From Pseudomonas sp. P8_229 (GTDB lineage Bacteria; Pseudomonadota; Gammaproteobacteria; Pseudomonadales; Pseudomonadaceae): a stretch of 64,000 bases of DNA. The position numbers were made by a program, and so were the translations under genes. The stretch is from assembly GCF_034008635.1 (NCBI RefSeq), contig NZ_CP125378.1, positions 4,092,501 to 4,156,500 on the forward strand, given 5' to 3'. Below are positions 8,671 through 19,633 of the stretch, in pieces (the first letter of the stretch is position 1; each line of letters starts with the position of its first letter). The notes beneath the pieces were generated by a model that ran no database searches, had not been told where the DNA came from, and saw only the letters and a list, made by a program, of their open reading frames with translations.

Positions 8671-10122
8671 TTACTGCGCGATGGTTTTCACCGACACGCC
8701 GCGTTCGATCGGGGTGGAGCGGCCGTAGATATCTTCGAAACGCTCGATATCGTCTTCGCCCAGGTAGCTGCCCGATTGCACTTCGATGATTTCCAGCGGG
8801 ATCTTGCCCGGGTTGCGCAAGCGGTGCACCGAGGCGATCGGGATGTAGGTCGACTGGTTTTCGCAGAGCAGGAACACGTTTTCATCGCAGGTCACTTCGG
8901 CAGTGCCGCTGACCACGATCCAGTGTTCGGCGCGGTGATGGTGCATCTGCAGCGACAGGCACGCGCCCGGTTTGACCGAGATGTGCTTGACCTGGAAACG
9001 CCCGCCCATGTCCACCGAGTCATAGGAGCCCCACGGACGGTAGACCTCGCAGTGGTTCTGGGTTTCGCTGCGACCCTGTTCGTTGAGCGTGTTGACCATC
9101 TGTTTGACGCCCTGAACCTTGTCCTTGTGGGCGATCATCATCGCGTCCTTGGTTTCGACCACGACGATGTTTTCCAGGCCGATCACCGACACCAGTTTGC
9201 CGTTGCCGTGGATCATGCAGTTCTTGCTGTCCTGAATCACCACGTCGCCTTTGCTGACGTTGCCGTTGGCGTCTTTCTCGTTGACTTCCCACAGCGATGA
9301 CCAGCAACCGACATCGCTCCAGCCGGCGCTCAGCGGCACCACGCAGGCACGCTGGGTTTTTTCCATCACCGAGTAGTCGATGGAGTTGTCCGGGCAGCAG
9401 GCGAAGGTGGCTTCGTCCAGTGTGACGGTGTCGGCGTCCTGCTGGCTGCGCTCCAGAGTCAGCAGACAGGTGTCGTAGATGTCCGGATCATGCTTTTTCA
9501 GCTCTTCGAGGAAGCGGCTGGCGCGGAACAGGAACATGCCGCTGTTCCAGTAGTAGCCGCCGGATTCGACGTACTCGGTAGCACGTTTGACGTCGGGTTT
9601 TTCGACGAAGTGCGAAACGCGGCTGACGCCTTCCGGCAGCAGCGAATCAGCGGTGGACTTGATGTAGCCGTAACCGGTTTCCGGTTTGGTCGCCGGTACG
9701 CCGAACAGCACCATTTCGCCGTTTTCGGCGGCCACGGTGGCCAGGGCGAGGGCGCGTTGCAGGGCTTTCTGGTCTTCCAGCACGTGGTCGGCCGGCAGCA
9801 CCAGCATCAGTTCGTCACGACCTTCGTTGACCAGCATCATCGCAGTCAGCGCCACCGCCGGCGCGGTGTTGCGGCCGAACGGCTCCATCAGGATGCGCTG
9901 GCATTCAAGGTTACGGTTGGCCAACTGCTCGTTGACGATGAAGCGGTGATCCTTGTTGCAGACCACGATCGGCGTGTCCATGCCTTCGAACACCAGGCGC
10001 TCCAGGGTCTGCTGGAACAGTGTGTGTTCACCGGTCAGGGCGAGGAATTGTTTAGGGAATTGCTTACGCGAAAGCGGCCAAAGACGTGAACCGCTACCAC
10101 CTGACAAGATCACCGGAATCAT
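8671..10122 (-). CDS. algA: AlgA, phosphomannose isomerase / GDP-mannose pyrophosphorylase
   Basis: This 483-residue bifunctional cytoplasmic enzyme makes mannose-6-phosphate from fructose-6-phosphate and later GDP-mannose from mannose-1-phosphate and GTP, the first and third steps to alginate. The N-terminal nucleotidyltransferase signature GGSGSRLWPLSRKQFPKQF starts at residue 8 and the sugar-binding FVEKP is at 172-176. The C-terminal type II PMI cupin has the metal-binding cluster QMHHHRAEHW. The ATG at 10122 gives the standard MIPVILSGGSGSRLWP start. It is the last gene of the alg operon. A REPIN separates it from algF, which could alter its relative transcript level. Confidence 0.98.
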   Translation of the reverse strand: MIPVILSGGSGSRLWPLSRKQFPKQFLALTGEHTLFQQTLERLVFEGMDTPIVVCNKDHRFIVNEQLANRNLECQRILMEPFGRNTAPAVALTAMMLVNEGRDELMLVLPADHVLEDQKALQRALALATVAAENGEMVLFGVPATKPETGYGYIKSTADSLLPEGVSRVSHFVEKPDVKRATEYVESGGYYWNSGMFLFRASRFLEELKKHDPDIYDTCLLTLERSQQDADTVTLDEATFACCPDNSIDYSVMEKTQRACVVPLSAGWSDVGCWSSLWEVNEKDANGNVSKGDVVIQDSKNCMIHGNGKLVSVIGLENIVVVETKDAMMIAHKDKVQGVKQMVNTLNEQGRSETQNHCEVYRPWGSYDSVDMGGRFQVKHISVKPGACLSLQMHHHRAEHWIVVSGTAEVTCDENVFLLCENQSTYIPIASVHRLRNPGKIPLEIIEVQSGSYLGEDDIERFEDIYGRSTPIERGVSVKTIAQ

Positions 10123-10216
10123 ATTGTTTACTCCATAAAATCGATTGGTTAGAGGCACGAACGCTGTGTCGTTTCACTCTTGTTTTTGTCTCGTATCCCG
10201 ATGGCGCCGCGATCCC

Positions 10217-10308
10217 TTGTAGGAGTGAGCCTGCTCGCGATGAGTGAGAGTCAGTCGACATCAGTGTTGAATGTCAGACCGCAATCGCGAGCAGGCTCAC
10301 TCCTACAG
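10217..10308. repeat. REPIN inside the alg operon (algF-algA junction)
   Basis: REP units TGTAGGAGTGAGCCTGCTCG and CGAGCAGGCTCACTCCTACA are inverted around a spacer. The hairpin would be transcribed as part of the alg mRNA between algF and algA. Confidence 0.9.
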
Positions 10309-10336
10309 GGGGAGCCGCGTCAGTCAGGAAAAATGA

Positions 10337-10993
10337 TTAGCGAGTCGACACCGGGCGTTTCACCCAGACTGGCGACAGGCTGCTGCCGGAACCGGTGACG
10401 TACAGCACTGCGGCCTCACCGCGCTCCAGGGCGACCGGTTTCACGTCGCCGACTTTCTTGTCGCCTTCGTACAGCGCGAGGCTGACTTTCACCGGGTTGA
10501 TTTCACGTTCGCCACGGCCCTTGGCGGCCACGTTCGGCACCACGTCGGTCTTGCCGTCGGCGGTCTTCAGGGTCAGCGGCTTGTCGCTGAGGTTCTGTAC
10601 CCGCACCAGGGATTTCTGCTTGTTCTTGAACGGCGGCTCTTCGATCAGTTGCGGCGCGCCGGAAGCGTTGTTGACCAGGGTGTAGTAGTGGTCACCGGCG
10701 AGTTTCACCGGCAAGGTCTGGCTGCCGATCCTGGCGCTGTAATCACCGCCCGGCATGAAGCTGAAGTCGCTGCTGGCCAGTGGCGCAACGTCGCTCAGAT
10801 TAGTGCTGCCGACGGTGGCGCTGACTTCGGCGTTGCTGGCGTTGTAGACCCGCACGAAGGTCGAACCTTTCGGTGCGGTCGGGCCGTAGAGCGCAGCATC
10901 GCCACCGGCGAAAGCCTGGACCGACAGCACGCTGAGGCCAGCAACCAGTGCGAAGCTTTTAGCGAGACGACGAGGAGTAGTCGTGAAAGTCAT
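10337..10993 (-). CDS. algF: AlgF, alginate O-acetylation protein
   Basis: This 218-residue periplasmic protein is needed for O-acetylation of mannuronate together with AlgI, AlgJ and AlgX. A signal peptide (about residues 1-29, ending VQAFA) precedes 'GGDAALYGPTAPKGSTFVRVYNAS', the conserved AlgF opening. No catalytic residues are known; the protein is thought to help relay acetyl groups or hold the complex together. It lies 14 bases after algJ, so it is cotranscribed. The length matches the family (about 216). Confidence 0.97.
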   Translation of the reverse strand: MTFTTTPRRLAKSFALVAGLSVLSVQAFAGGDAALYGPTAPKGSTFVRVYNASNAEVSATVGSTNLSDVAPLASSDFSFMPGGDYSARIGSQTLPVKLAGDHYYTLVNNASGAPQLIEEPPFKNKQKSLVRVQNLSDKPLTLKTADGKTDVVPNVAAKGRGEREINPVKVSLALYEGDKKVGDVKPVALERGEAAVLYVTGSGSSLSPVWVKRPVSTR

Positions 10994-11007
10994 GGTGTAC
11001 CTCTCTT

Positions 11008-12183
11008 TCAGTTTTGCGCCCGATCGGGCGTCTCGGATTTAGTGTTGATTGCTACGTTTTGTTGGCGCGCGCCGGCTTGTTTAAGCTCTGCGACCCACTG
11101 CGGGTCGGCGTCGCCGATTTCGTTGTTCACAGGCAGATAACGTTCAGGAAACTCCCAGATCAGCACCTGTGGCGGGCTGTTCTTGAAGTCATCGCTTTTC
11201 AGGTAGCTGAGCATCGGCAGGATCGGGCCGTGGCCGTCTTCGGCGTAGTTCACGACGTCGCTGTGCAGCGCTTGTTTCAGCGCACCGACGAAGTTCCAGT
11301 TGGGGTTGGCGCTGTAGCTGGTGCCGATCAATGCGACCGGTACTTCGCTGTTGGCGAACAGTGCGTCGTCACCGGCAGGCTGCTCGGCGGCGGCCACGGT
11401 GTTGCGCTTTTGCAGCGGCTCTTGCGCCGGCATCAGGTTTTCGAACAGCGGATCGAGCGGCAGGAACAGACGCAGGTCGCCCTTGTGCGTGACCTTCTCC
11501 GCCGGCGTGGTGACGAAGCGCTGCGGCTCGCCACTGAGCGGGAATTTGTCGGCGATGGTTTTCGCCAGGGTGTTGGCTGCGATCTCGGCGCCTTCAGGCG
11601 TCCAGTGCGTGTCGGTGCGCAGGAACACTTGCTGACCGTTCTGCTTGGCCTGTTGCAGCGGGCCGAGCAGGTCCGGGGCGAGGATCTTGTCCGCCGCGAC
11701 ACGAGCATGGAAGTCCTGATAGAGATTGGCGTGGATGCTCGCCGGTTTCACTTCACCCAGGTGTTCCGGGTACAGGCGCACCTTGGCCGGAACGATTGCC
11801 ATCACCAGTTTCACGCCTTTGGCCTTGAGGGTCTGGCGCACGCCTTCGACCAGCGCGTAGTTGCCTTGCAGGTTCAGCTCTTCGTTGACGATCGGGTTGA
11901 ATTCCTCGTCGCTGTACAGCCACTGATCACGACCGAGCACCACGCCCGGACGACCTTCGTTGAACAGTTTGAAATCCAGCGCGGCCCAGAGATTGGTGCC
12001 CAGACGCTTGATCGGGAATTCATCGTCGTAGTGGGTTTCCACGGCTTTGGTCCAGCGGCCGTTGAGCACCGTCGCGTCGGCGTTGGTGCTGAAGCCGAAG
12101 AAGCTGCGCACCGACCACAGACCGAGCACCAGCAAGGTCACCAGAAACAGCGCGATATAGAAGATGCGTAATGAGCGGGTCAT
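11008..12183 (-). CDS. algJ: AlgJ, periplasmic alginate acetyltransferase-like protein
   Basis: This 391-residue SGNH-like protein is anchored by one N-terminal helix (about residues 8-27). The catalytic triad is visible: Asp191 and His193 in DTHWTP and Ser289 in GTSYS. AlgJ takes acetyl groups passed across the membrane by AlgI and transfers them on, with AlgX performing the final step on polymer. Length and motifs match the known family. The algI stop lies 10 bases upstream. Confidence 0.97.
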   Translation of the reverse strand: MTRSLRIFYIALFLVTLLVLGLWSVRSFFGFSTNADATVLNGRWTKAVETHYDDEFPIKRLGTNLWAALDFKLFNEGRPGVVLGRDQWLYSDEEFNPIVNEELNLQGNYALVEGVRQTLKAKGVKLVMAIVPAKVRLYPEHLGEVKPASIHANLYQDFHARVAADKILAPDLLGPLQQAKQNGQQVFLRTDTHWTPEGAEIAANTLAKTIADKFPLSGEPQRFVTTPAEKVTHKGDLRLFLPLDPLFENLMPAQEPLQKRNTVAAAEQPAGDDALFANSEVPVALIGTSYSANPNWNFVGALKQALHSDVVNYAEDGHGPILPMLSYLKSDDFKNSPPQVLIWEFPERYLPVNNEIGDADPQWVAELKQAGARQQNVAINTKSETPDRAQN

Positions 12184-12193
12184 GTCAGATCCC

Positions 12194-13759
12194 TCAGAAC
12201 TGGAAGTAAAGGAACGGCGAGAAGCTTTGCGCCGAGAGTTTGAGAATCGAGGCGATGAACAGCAGCAGGATCAGCCCGCGCATCACGTAGCGTGACCAGT
12301 CCGGGGTCCAGTAGGCCGGTTGCACCTGGGCTTCGACGCCGACGGTGTAGCCAGGCTCATGGATGCTTGCCGGGTTTTCGCCTGGAGCAGCTTTGATCAT
12401 CCCCGGGGTCGCCGTGGCAGGGCCGTTGGCCTCGACATTGACTTCAGGTTTGCTCTTGGCCGGCGGCTGGTTGGTGTACAGATCTCGCAGACCGAAGAAC
12501 GCCAACGTCATGTACGCAACGACAAGGGTCGCCACTTGCAGACCGGTGAGGCTGGCGCGATTGAGTTCCGACAGCGACCAGTCGCCGAAGCTGAACATTG
12601 CGCCGTACATGCGTCCGGCGACGTGCAGGTTCTCGGCGCGGAAGATCACCCAGCCCATCACCACCAGCAGGAAGGTCAGCGCCCAGCGGATCGGGTTGAG
12701 GCTGCGCGGCGAGGTGTTGATGCCGAGCATTTTTTCGATCGCCAGCCACATGCCGTGCCAGGCGCCCCAGACGATGTAGGTGATGTTCGCGCCGTGCCAC
12801 AGACCACCCAGGAGCATGGTCAGGAACAGGTTGCGATAGGTCATCAGCGTGCCTTTGCGGTTACCGCCGAGGGTGATGTACAGGTAGTCACGCAGCCAGG
12901 TCGACAGGCTGATGTGCCAGCGGCGCCAGAACTCGGTGATCGACTGGCTGATGTATGGCTGCTTGAAGTTTTCCATGAAACGGAAACCCATCATCAAGCC
13001 CAGACCGATGGCCATGTCGCTGTAACCGGAGAAGTCGAAATACAGCTGCGCGGTGTAGGCCAGCGCGCCGAGCCAGGCATCACCGGTGGTTGGGTTTTGC
13101 AGGGCGAAGCAATGGTCGGCCACCACCGCGAGGGTGTCAGCAATGAACACCTTCTTGATGAAGCCCTGCATGAACCGCGTGCAGCCCTCGGAGAACTTGT
13201 CGAGGGTGTGCGTGCGGTTGTTGAACTGGTCGGCGAGGTCGCGGAAACGCAGGACCGGGCCGGCAATCAGGTGCGGGAAGATCGCCACGAACGCCGCGAA
13301 GTCGATCAGGTTGCGCGTGGCCGGGGTGTCGCCGCGATACACGTCGATGATGTAGCTGATCGACTCGAAGATGTAGAACGAAATACCGATCGGCAACAGC
13401 ACGTGGGTCAGGATGAACGGCTCCAGACCGAACGAGGTCATGATCGCGTTGATGCTGTCGACACCGAAGTTGGCGTACTTGAAGTAGCCGAGGATGCACA
13501 GGTCGACCGCTACGCCGAGCAGCAGCCAGCGCTGTGCCGGTTTGGTTCTGACGCCGGCGGCACCGACTTTGAGGCCGATCCAGTAGTTCCACAATGTGAC
13601 GGCGGCGAACAGTGCGAGGAAGTCCACCCGCCACCACGCGTAAAACACGTAGCTGGCGATCAGCAGCAGCAGGTTGCGATAGCGTTGCCCGCTCAAGTAG
13701 TACAAGCCGAGAAAGATCGGCAAGAACAGAAACAGGAACACGTTGGATGAAAATACCAT
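12194..13759 (-). CDS. algI: AlgI, MBOAT membrane acetyl-carrier for alginate
   Basis: This 521-residue polytopic MBOAT protein moves acetyl groups from a cytoplasmic donor to the periplasm. About a dozen hydrophobic segments are apparent, with the MBOAT core '[28 protein letters not shown]' and the essential histidine His322 in [10 protein letters not shown]. The start was placed at the ATG at 13759 ([18 protein letters not shown]). An apparent 43-codon upstream extension is translated repeat DNA. The algL-algI gap carries a repeat element and two C-runs. Confidence 0.97.
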   Translation of the reverse strand: MVFSSNVFLFLFLPIFLGLYYLSGQRYRNLLLLIASYVFYAWWRVDFLALFAAVTLWNYWIGLKVGAAGVRTKPAQRWLLLGVAVDLCILGYFKYANFGVDSINAIMTSFGLEPFILTHVLLPIGISFYIFESISYIIDVYRGDTPATRNLIDFAAFVAIFPHLIAGPVLRFRDLADQFNNRTHTLDKFSEGCTRFMQGFIKKVFIADTLAVVADHCFALQNPTTGDAWLGALAYTAQLYFDFSGYSDMAIGLGLMMGFRFMENFKQPYISQSITEFWRRWHISLSTWLRDYLYITLGGNRKGTLMTYRNLFLTMLLGGLWHGANITYIVWGAWHGMWLAIEKMLGINTSPRSLNPIRWALTFLLVVMGWVIFRAENLHVAGRMYGAMFSFGDWSLSELNRASLTGLQVATLVVAYMTLAFFGLRDLYTNQPPAKSKPEVNVEANGPATATPGMIKAAPGENPASIHEPGYTVGVEAQVQPAYWTPDWSRYVMRGLILLLFIASILKLSAQSFSPFLYFQF

Positions 13760-13837
13760 CCCGATCTCTCCATGTTTGAACCAACAGTCAAGGGCCAAAG
13801 CCCCCCCCAACCCCCCCGTGAAAAACCGGAGGGATGT

Positions 13838-13944
13838 GATCGTTCCCACGCTCTGCGTGGGAATGCCTCTTGTGACGCTCTGCGTCACGCTTTGGGACGC
13901 AGAGCATCCCGTGCTGCATTCCCACGCAGAGCGTGGGAACGATC
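13838..13944. repeat. Inverted repeat CGTTCCCACGCTCTGCGTGG inside the alg operon
   Basis: GATCGTTCCCACGCTCTGCG at one end and CGCAGAGCGTGGGAACGATC at the other are perfect inverted arms; the core has GACGCTCTGCGTCAC, also self-complementary. This type is a known dispersed element of fluorescens-group genomes. It fills the algL-algI junction. Two C-runs (C8-AA-C7, 13801-13817) lie beside it. Confidence 0.85.
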
Positions 13945-13949
13945 AGCGA

Positions 13950-15074
13950 CTAACTGCCCTTGTTGCCCTTTTCATGGGACGGGTCGTAGACCTTGGTCAG
14001 GTCCCCACCCAGGCGGAAGGTCTTGAACGGCTGCATGCCGTGCTTCTTCTCGATCACATCCGGCGCACAGGTGTAGAGCGTGCAGAACGGTTCGAGCCAG
14101 GCGAATTTCATGTCCTCTTTCAGGTCAGTCATGTCCTGTTCTTTACCGTTCTTCTTCTCGAACGCATCCGGGTCTTTCACCCCGGCCAGTACCCGGTCAC
14201 CCAGACGCTTCAGCGCGCTGTTGTTTTCCTGACGCAGATCGACACCGTTGACCTGGGCGAAACTGGCGATCATCGCCAGCGGCGGCAGGGCGTAGTTGTG
14301 ATAGGCGAGGGCGCGTTGCTGGCGCTTGAGTTCGTTCGGCAGGTAGCCGTCGGCGTCGACTTGATTGACCCCGACCTTGTATTCCTTCACCGCCCAGTCG
14401 AACAGGTCGCGGCGGTTGGTCGCAACCGAGGTCGCCATCACCGACCATGCGGCCCAGTACGAGTGGTTGTTGGTTTTATCCAGCGGCAGGTTGTCCCAGT
14501 CGCTGACCACCTGGTCGGCCATTTTGCTGAACCACGCCTCGATCAACTGCGCCTCTTGCTGATGCTCGGCCAGTGGATGCGAGTCGGAGAACTTCAGGCG
14601 AATGTAGGACGAGGCCATGCTGCCCAGCGCCCATTTGCGCATCGACTTGCCGGTGTGGTTGAAGTCCTTGGACATCAACGCATCCGCCTTGGCCCACGCG
14701 GTCAACCAGTTCAGCGTGCAATCGAGCTGCTCCGGGCGACCGTCGCGCATGAACTGCATCACCCGTTTGGCGGTGCCGCGTTCCAGCGTGGTGATGTCTT
14801 TGGTGGTGTCGCGGAAGGCTTTTTCCGACTGCACGTTCAGCGTCGCGCGGGCCTTGTCCGAGCCTTCGTATTTGCTGCGAAATTGCAGCGGTCCGGTGTA
14901 CGGCGCCGGCATCGCGTCGCAGCCTTCGCTTTTGTCGCCGGTCTTGAATTTATCCACCGGTGCGAAGTAGCCCTGCGGTGGGCGCAGTGGCGCAGCGGCC
15001 TGTGTGGCGCCGGCGAACATCGCCAGGCTCAGCAGGGTGGGGGCCAATAAAGATTTCAATTTCGGATTTCGCAT
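13950..15074 (-). CDS. algL: AlgL, periplasmic alginate lyase
   Basis: This 374-residue PL5 lyase cleaves polymannuronate by beta-elimination and clears polymer misplaced in the periplasm. A signal peptide covers about residues 1-27. Catalytic groups are seen as Asn203-His204 in [10 protein letters not shown] and Tyr258 in [13 protein letters not shown]. The ATG at 15074 has GAGG six bases upstream and was preferred. An in-frame ATG at 15086 overlaps the algX stop as ATGA and is an alternative that would add four residues. Family length is about 367-375. Confidence 0.97.
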   Translation of the reverse strand: MRNPKLKSLLAPTLLSLAMFAGATQAAAPLRPPQGYFAPVDKFKTGDKSEGCDAMPAPYTGPLQFRSKYEGSDKARATLNVQSEKAFRDTTKDITTLERGTAKRVMQFMRDGRPEQLDCTLNWLTAWAKADALMSKDFNHTGKSMRKWALGSMASSYIRLKFSDSHPLAEHQQEAQLIEAWFSKMADQVVSDWDNLPLDKTNNHSYWAAWSVMATSVATNRRDLFDWAVKEYKVGVNQVDADGYLPNELKRQQRALAYHNYALPPLAMIASFAQVNGVDLRQENNSALKRLGDRVLAGVKDPDAFEKKNGKEQDMTDLKEDMKFAWLEPFCTLYTCAPDVIEKKHGMQPFKTFRLGGDLTKVYDPSHEKGNKGS

Positions 15075-15082
15075 AGCAGACC

Positions 15083-16543
15083 TCATTGCCCGACCTGAGC
15101 GGTTTGTTGCCCAGCGCCCGGGAATACGTTGCGTTTGCAGATTTTCGCTTCGACTTTTTGTGGCGCAGTGCCCGCTTCCGGACCCTGGACTTCGACCGCC
15201 AGCAGGTTTTGCGAGGCCCAGTCTTCGTCGGTGCGCAACTCAAAGGCGAAACGACCGTCGGTGTCGGAGGTTTCCGGTTTCTCGATCTTGATGTCCTCGT
15301 GGCGACCGTTCATGTACCAGAGGGTGGCGTGCAGGGTTTTCACCGAGGTGTCGGCGAAGCGGATGTCGACCTGGTGGCTGCTGTTCTGCAGGTTCAGGTT
15401 TTTGCTGTTGACCAGCAGTTCTTGCCTGGTGCCCGGTTTCAGCGTGGTGCTGCCGGTCATCTGGGCGTCTTTGCCTTCGCAGCCGTTGTCGAGAAGGGAC
15501 ATCATCTGGCGATAGATGGTTTCCTGGTCGAGGCGGTACAGCGGCGAGAATTCCCAGATGAGAATCTTCGGCGGAGTCTTCTGGAATTCGTCGCTGCCCA
15601 GGTACTGCAGCATCGAACCTTCCAGGCCACCGCCAGGAAACGCGACGTTGAGAATATCGGCGCCGATGGCCTCTTCGAGGAAGCCGGCGAAGTTGTAGTT
15701 CTTGCCACTGTGCGAAGTACCGACGAGGGTGATTTGCGGGTTGCCGGAATCACCGAACAGGTCGCCGTCACCGGCCTCGCCTTTTGGCTCGGTGGTGAAT
15801 TGATCCATGTACTGGATCGCGTAACTGGTGCCGCACAGTTGCCCGGCCATGTTGTGCAGGGTGCCGGTCTTGCCCATGCGCCCGGAGCGCTTGGTTTCGA
15901 ATTCACGCTTGGGAATGTCGGCAAAGGCCGGGATCTGCTTGACCTTCTCGGCGACGATTTTCGCCGTACGCTGCGCACCGTATGGCGTCCAGTGCTGGTC
16001 GCCGCGGAAGTAAAAATCGTGAGCGGGCAGAGTGTCCGGCAGCGATTCGTTGGTCAGCGGCGACAGGTCCGGCACCACGTAACCCATCTGCGCGAAACGG
16101 CCGAGCATGGTCTTGTAGTTGCCCAGCGCTTTTTCGTAATCGAATGCGGCTTTTTCCTGCGGGTTGAGCTTGTTGCGGTTCACCAGACCACGGGTCGGCT
16201 GGTAGACGATCACCAGTTCGACGCCTTTGCTCTTGAACGCATCATGCAGCTGTTGCAGGCGTTTGTAGCCGGCCGGGGTGGTGTTGAACTCGGTGCGCAA
16301 ATCTTCCTGCGTGCGGAACAGCCAGTCGCCCTGCGCCTGCACCAGGGTGGTGAAGTTCTGCTGATAACGCGTGGTGTAGTTCTTCGCGTCGTGGGCGGCC
16401 GGGCACAGGTTGCAGCACGGTTCGGCGCTGAATTTTGGCGGCGTGGCAGCGGCGCTTTCATCGGCACGGGCGCCGTTGCTGGCCGCGAGAATGCCCACGG
16501 TCAGGGCCGACAGGCTGAGTAATTTGATCAAGTGTGAGTGCAT
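15083..16543 (-). CDS. algX: AlgX, alginate O-acetyltransferase
   Basis: This 486-residue periplasmic protein has a signal peptide (about residues 1-27), an SGNH hydrolase-like domain and a C-terminal carbohydrate-binding module. Catalytic residues are visible as Asp182/His184 in [10 protein letters not shown] and Ser277 in LVGTSHSG. AlgX places acetyl groups on mannuronate and binds the polymer in the export complex. Paired cysteines near the N-terminus (CCNLC) match the family. Eleven bases separate its start from the algG stop. Confidence 0.97.
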   Translation of the reverse strand: MHSHLIKLLSLSALTVGILAASNGARADESAAATPPKFSAEPCCNLCPAAHDAKNYTTRYQQNFTTLVQAQGDWLFRTQEDLRTEFNTTPAGYKRLQQLHDAFKSKGVELVIVYQPTRGLVNRNKLNPQEKAAFDYEKALGNYKTMLGRFAQMGYVVPDLSPLTNESLPDTLPAHDFYFRGDQHWTPYGAQRTAKIVAEKVKQIPAFADIPKREFETKRSGRMGKTGTLHNMAGQLCGTSYAIQYMDQFTTEPKGEAGDGDLFGDSGNPQITLVGTSHSGKNYNFAGFLEEAIGADILNVAFPGGGLEGSMLQYLGSDEFQKTPPKILIWEFSPLYRLDQETIYRQMMSLLDNGCEGKDAQMTGSTTLKPGTRQELLVNSKNLNLQNSSHQVDIRFADTSVKTLHATLWYMNGRHEDIKIEKPETSDTDGRFAFELRTDEDWASQNLLAVEVQGPEAGTAPQKVEAKICKRNVFPGAGQQTAQVGQ

Positions 16544-16553
16544 AAAATTATCC

Positions 16554-18125
16554 TCAGTCCCGCATTTCGGTCTGGCGTTCGACAGGGTCGATCAGCACGG
16601 CTTTCTGCTGGCGCACCAGCAGGTCGAGAATTTCATCCTGGCGCTCGCCGAGGATGCCGTTGAAACTGATGCCGCTGGATTTGGTCGGCGCCAGCATCGA
16701 TACGCGGTACAGCTCGACGCTCAAGGGCGAATCGATCGACAGCGGGCCGCTGCCGTTGGCCGCCAGTTCACCGCCAACCACGATCAGCGACACCTGGGCG
16801 TCGAACGGGTCGAGCTTGATGTCACGGTCGGTGTCGGTCAGGTCCTTGATGTGGCCGTAGACGCCGGTCAGGCCGTTGGCCATGGCGACGTTTTCGTAGA
16901 GGCGGATGTTCACGCTGTTACGAATGCGGATGCCGTGGCGCTTGTTGCTGATGACCTTGTTGCCCCACAGCAGGTTGTCGGCGGACTCGTAGAGGGTGAT
17001 GCCGTCGGTGTGGTTCTTGTAGATCTCGTTGTAGGCAATGATGTTGTTGACGCTGTTACGGTCGATCACCAGGCCCGAGAGATGGTTGTCGAAGCTCTTG
17101 TTGTTGAAGATGAAGCTGTCGTTGACCTCACGGGAAATAATGATCCCGTGTTTCTTCTTGGTGCCATGCACGGTGTTCTCGGCAATGATCAGGCCGTGGG
17201 AACGGTCGTGCGGGTCGATGCCGTAAACGATGTTGTCTTTGTAGGTGTTGCCCTTGACCACGAAGTCGCGGGTCTCGTAGCAGTAGAAGCCGTACCACAT
17301 GTCGGAGAACTCGGAGCCGACGATCCAGCCAGTCGGTTCAGGACGCTTGAGGACCTTGGCCATGTTCGGCGTGTACTGGGAAATACTCACCCCGTACGAC
17401 TTACTGTTGGCATAGCCGAAGCTGGCCATCTTGCTGTTGACGATGTAGGTCTCGGTACCGCCCCAGGCCAGCAGGAACGGACGGAACTCCTTCGGCGAAC
17501 GGAAGGTGGCCGGGCCGTTGTCCTTCTCGCGCCAGCCGGTGACCTTGGTGTCACGCACGAACAACTGACCGTCGTTGACCAGGAACGAACCGCCCTCTTG
17601 CGACAGGCGCAATTCCTGGGTCTGGCCATCGATTTCGAGAATGCCTTTACGGCCGACGACGATCGGCAACTTCGCCAGGTACACGCCCGGCGAGGTTTCG
17701 CTGAAGTACTGCTTGGGCAGTTTCTTCGCCAGGTCCTTGAGGTTCAGGTAGCCGTCGTCGACGAAGATCGCCTGCGGGATGCCGTGCTGACGCACCACCC
17801 ATTCAGCCATCTTGTTGTCGCCGCCGATGAAGTCCTTCAAGGCGTCTTCCTGCATCATCCGGCGCACGCTGATCTTGCCCGGTTTGCTACGCACGATTTT
17901 CGCGGCGGCAGCCTCGGCGGTGAAGCCGGACAAGTCGGGCAGTTTCGGCTTGGCCAGTTCCAGCGCCTCGGTCGGTGCACTGCTGACGGTGTAGGTCTTG
18001 GCTTGTTGCAGCTCTTTGGCGGTGGTCACAGGCTTGGCCGGTTCCACCGTGGCGAAGGCGCCAGCGGAGGCCAGCAGCATGGCGCCGGCCAACAGGCTGA
18101 GCGAGCCTTTCCTTGCATGGTGCAT
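16554..18125 (-). CDS. algG: AlgG, mannuronan C5-epimerase
   Basis: This 523-residue periplasmic right-handed beta-helix protein converts mannuronate to guluronate in the nascent polymer. A signal peptide covers about residues 1-25. The catalytic DPHDRSH motif is at 304-310 and is followed by repeated parallel-helix turns (about 295-420). The start at 18125 is preceded by GGGAG at eight bases. An upstream in-frame ATG at 18152 overlaps algE and lacks a ribosome site. It also helps protect polymer from AlgL during export. Confidence 0.97.
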   Translation of the reverse strand: MHHARKGSLSLLAGAMLLASAGAFATVEPAKPVTTAKELQQAKTYTVSSAPTEALELAKPKLPDLSGFTAEAAAAKIVRSKPGKISVRRMMQEDALKDFIGGDNKMAEWVVRQHGIPQAIFVDDGYLNLKDLAKKLPKQYFSETSPGVYLAKLPIVVGRKGILEIDGQTQELRLSQEGGSFLVNDGQLFVRDTKVTGWREKDNGPATFRSPKEFRPFLLAWGGTETYIVNSKMASFGYANSKSYGVSISQYTPNMAKVLKRPEPTGWIVGSEFSDMWYGFYCYETRDFVVKGNTYKDNIVYGIDPHDRSHGLIIAENTVHGTKKKHGIIISREVNDSFIFNNKSFDNHLSGLVIDRNSVNNIIAYNEIYKNHTDGITLYESADNLLWGNKVISNKRHGIRIRNSVNIRLYENVAMANGLTGVYGHIKDLTDTDRDIKLDPFDAQVSLIVVGGELAANGSGPLSIDSPLSVELYRVSMLAPTKSSGISFNGILGERQDEILDLLVRQQKAVLIDPVERQTEMRD

Positions 18126-18151
18126 GTCGGGCACTCCCTTGGCGGTTTGCA

Positions 18152-19633
18152 TCAGAAGCGCCAGATCACGTCGATGAACGCGCGGTGCATGTACGAATCA
18201 ACCTGCTTGCCATAGGCATCGCCCGGTTTGAACACGCCGCCACGCAAGCGCACCAGCGCCGACGGTTCATCGATCGACTGGCTCAGCGCCGCCGGCAGCA
18301 GGCCTTGCTTGAAGTACTTGGTGACCACCAGGTCCATCTCCTGACCCAGGTCCTTGTTGCCATCCTGCAGCGGCAGCGAGGTGCTGGAGAGGATCGCGCC
18401 GGTGACGTCGTCGGTGTTGTTTTCCACGGCGTTGATGCCGTTGCTGCCCACCGGCTTGTTGCCGTCCACGCGCCAGAACTTGTGGTAGATCAGGCTGGCG
18501 TCGTACTGGTCGTTGAGCATCCACGAACCGAACAGGGTGGCGGTCTGCATGTTGCTCATTTCGCCACGGAACGCTTCGCCGAAGCGGTGAACGCGTGAGC
18601 GCGTACCGGTGTAGTTGGAGCGGTTGCTCTCCAGACCGTTCTGTTGGTAGTCGGCGCTGGCACGGGCATACGCCGCGCCGACCTGCCACTGCGGATCGAG
18701 GCGCAGACGCACGCCGAGGTCGGTGGCCCAGCCGTTGATGTCGTCGCTGCGCTTGGCTTGTGCCGGGCGCGTACCGTCGGCGTTCAGCGCGTTGACCGTG
18801 TCGCGGTCGCCGCTCATGCCGGTGATGCTGCCCCAGTAGTTGACGGTGTTGGTGTTGCGCCAGTTGTAGGCGTCGCTGTCGGCGGTCAGGCCGAGCCAGC
18901 TGATGTCGCCGTTCTGGGTTTTATCGAGGGTGTCGCGGGGCACACCCGGTTCGGCGTAATCGAGTTTGCCGTCATCGTGGGTGTGGTGGCCGCGAATGCC
19001 GACCCAGTTACCCGGTGCCCACTGGTAGGCGGCATCGGCGTAGGCGTGCAGGCGATCCTTGTCTTTGGGGGCCAGTTCTTTCAGGTCGGTGCGGTATTCG
19101 CTGAAGCGTTCGGCGACGCCGACGTTGGCGCGCAGCAGGGTGGTGTCGAACGTCCAGTTCAGCGCTTCGATGTTGGTGTCGCGCCATTGGCCGTCGTCAT
19201 TGCGCAGGCGCTGGCGACCGAACTTGAGCATTTCGCCCGGGTACGGCGTGAAGCCGCTGTAGCCGACCCAGAACTCGCGCATCGCCAAGTAGTTTTTCTT
19301 GGTCTGGCGGTCACCGCTGTCGGTGGTTGCGGCGCCATCGGATTGCTGCAGGGTGTCGGTCTCGATGATGTCGGTGGAGGTCACGGCCTGGCCCATGGCG
19401 TAGGCGCTCCACGCGCCGCTTTCGCCGTAGATCCACGGACGCAGGTCCAGGCCCACACCGTTGACGTCGCCACCGGGTGCGGTACCGAGGTCGCGGTCGT
19501 CTTCGGACTGGCCGGTGATTTTCACTTCCAGGCCGAAGTTCTTGGTTTCGGTCATCGCGGCCAGAGTCGGGCAAGACCAGATCAGCGCGAACGTGAGGCC
19601 AATACCGGCCTTCACAAAGGGATTCAACTTCAT
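18152..19633 (-). CDS. algE: AlgE, outer-membrane alginate porin
   Basis: This 493-residue beta-barrel exports alginate across the outer membrane. A signal peptide (about residues 1-25, ending TLAA) is followed by alternating amphipathic strands rich in Tyr, Trp, Arg and Asp, including the plug-forming loops typical of AlgE, and an aromatic C-terminal residue (…DVIWRF) needed for barrel assembly. Its ATG overlaps the algK stop (ATGA at 19630-19633), so AlgE and its lipoprotein partner AlgK are made in step. Confidence 0.97.
   Translation of the reverse strand: MKLNPFVKAGIGLTFALIWSCPTLAAMTETKNFGLEVKITGQSEDDRDLGTAPGGDVNGVGLDLRPWIYGESGAWSAYAMGQAVTSTDIIETDTLQQSDGAATTDSGDRQTKKNYLAMREFWVGYSGFTPYPGEMLKFGRQRLRNDDGQWRDTNIEALNWTFDTTLLRANVGVAERFSEYRTDLKELAPKDKDRLHAYADAAYQWAPGNWVGIRGHHTHDDGKLDYAEPGVPRDTLDKTQNGDISWLGLTADSDAYNWRNTNTVNYWGSITGMSGDRDTVNALNADGTRPAQAKRSDDINGWATDLGVRLRLDPQWQVGAAYARASADYQQNGLESNRSNYTGTRSRVHRFGEAFRGEMSNMQTATLFGSWMLNDQYDASLIYHKFWRVDGNKPVGSNGINAVENNTDDVTGAILSSTSLPLQDGNKDLGQEMDLVVTKYFKQGLLPAALSQSIDEPSALVRLRGGVFKPGDAYGKQVDSYMHRAFIDVIWRF

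Noticed and set aside
13760..13888. N-terminal extension of algI by 43 residues
   Set aside because: It is translated repeat DNA and lacks a ribosome site; the normal AlgI N-terminus begins at 13759.
16410..18215. Open frame of about 600 codons opposite algG
   Set aside because: Shadow of algG; valine/aspartate-rich composition without a fold signature.
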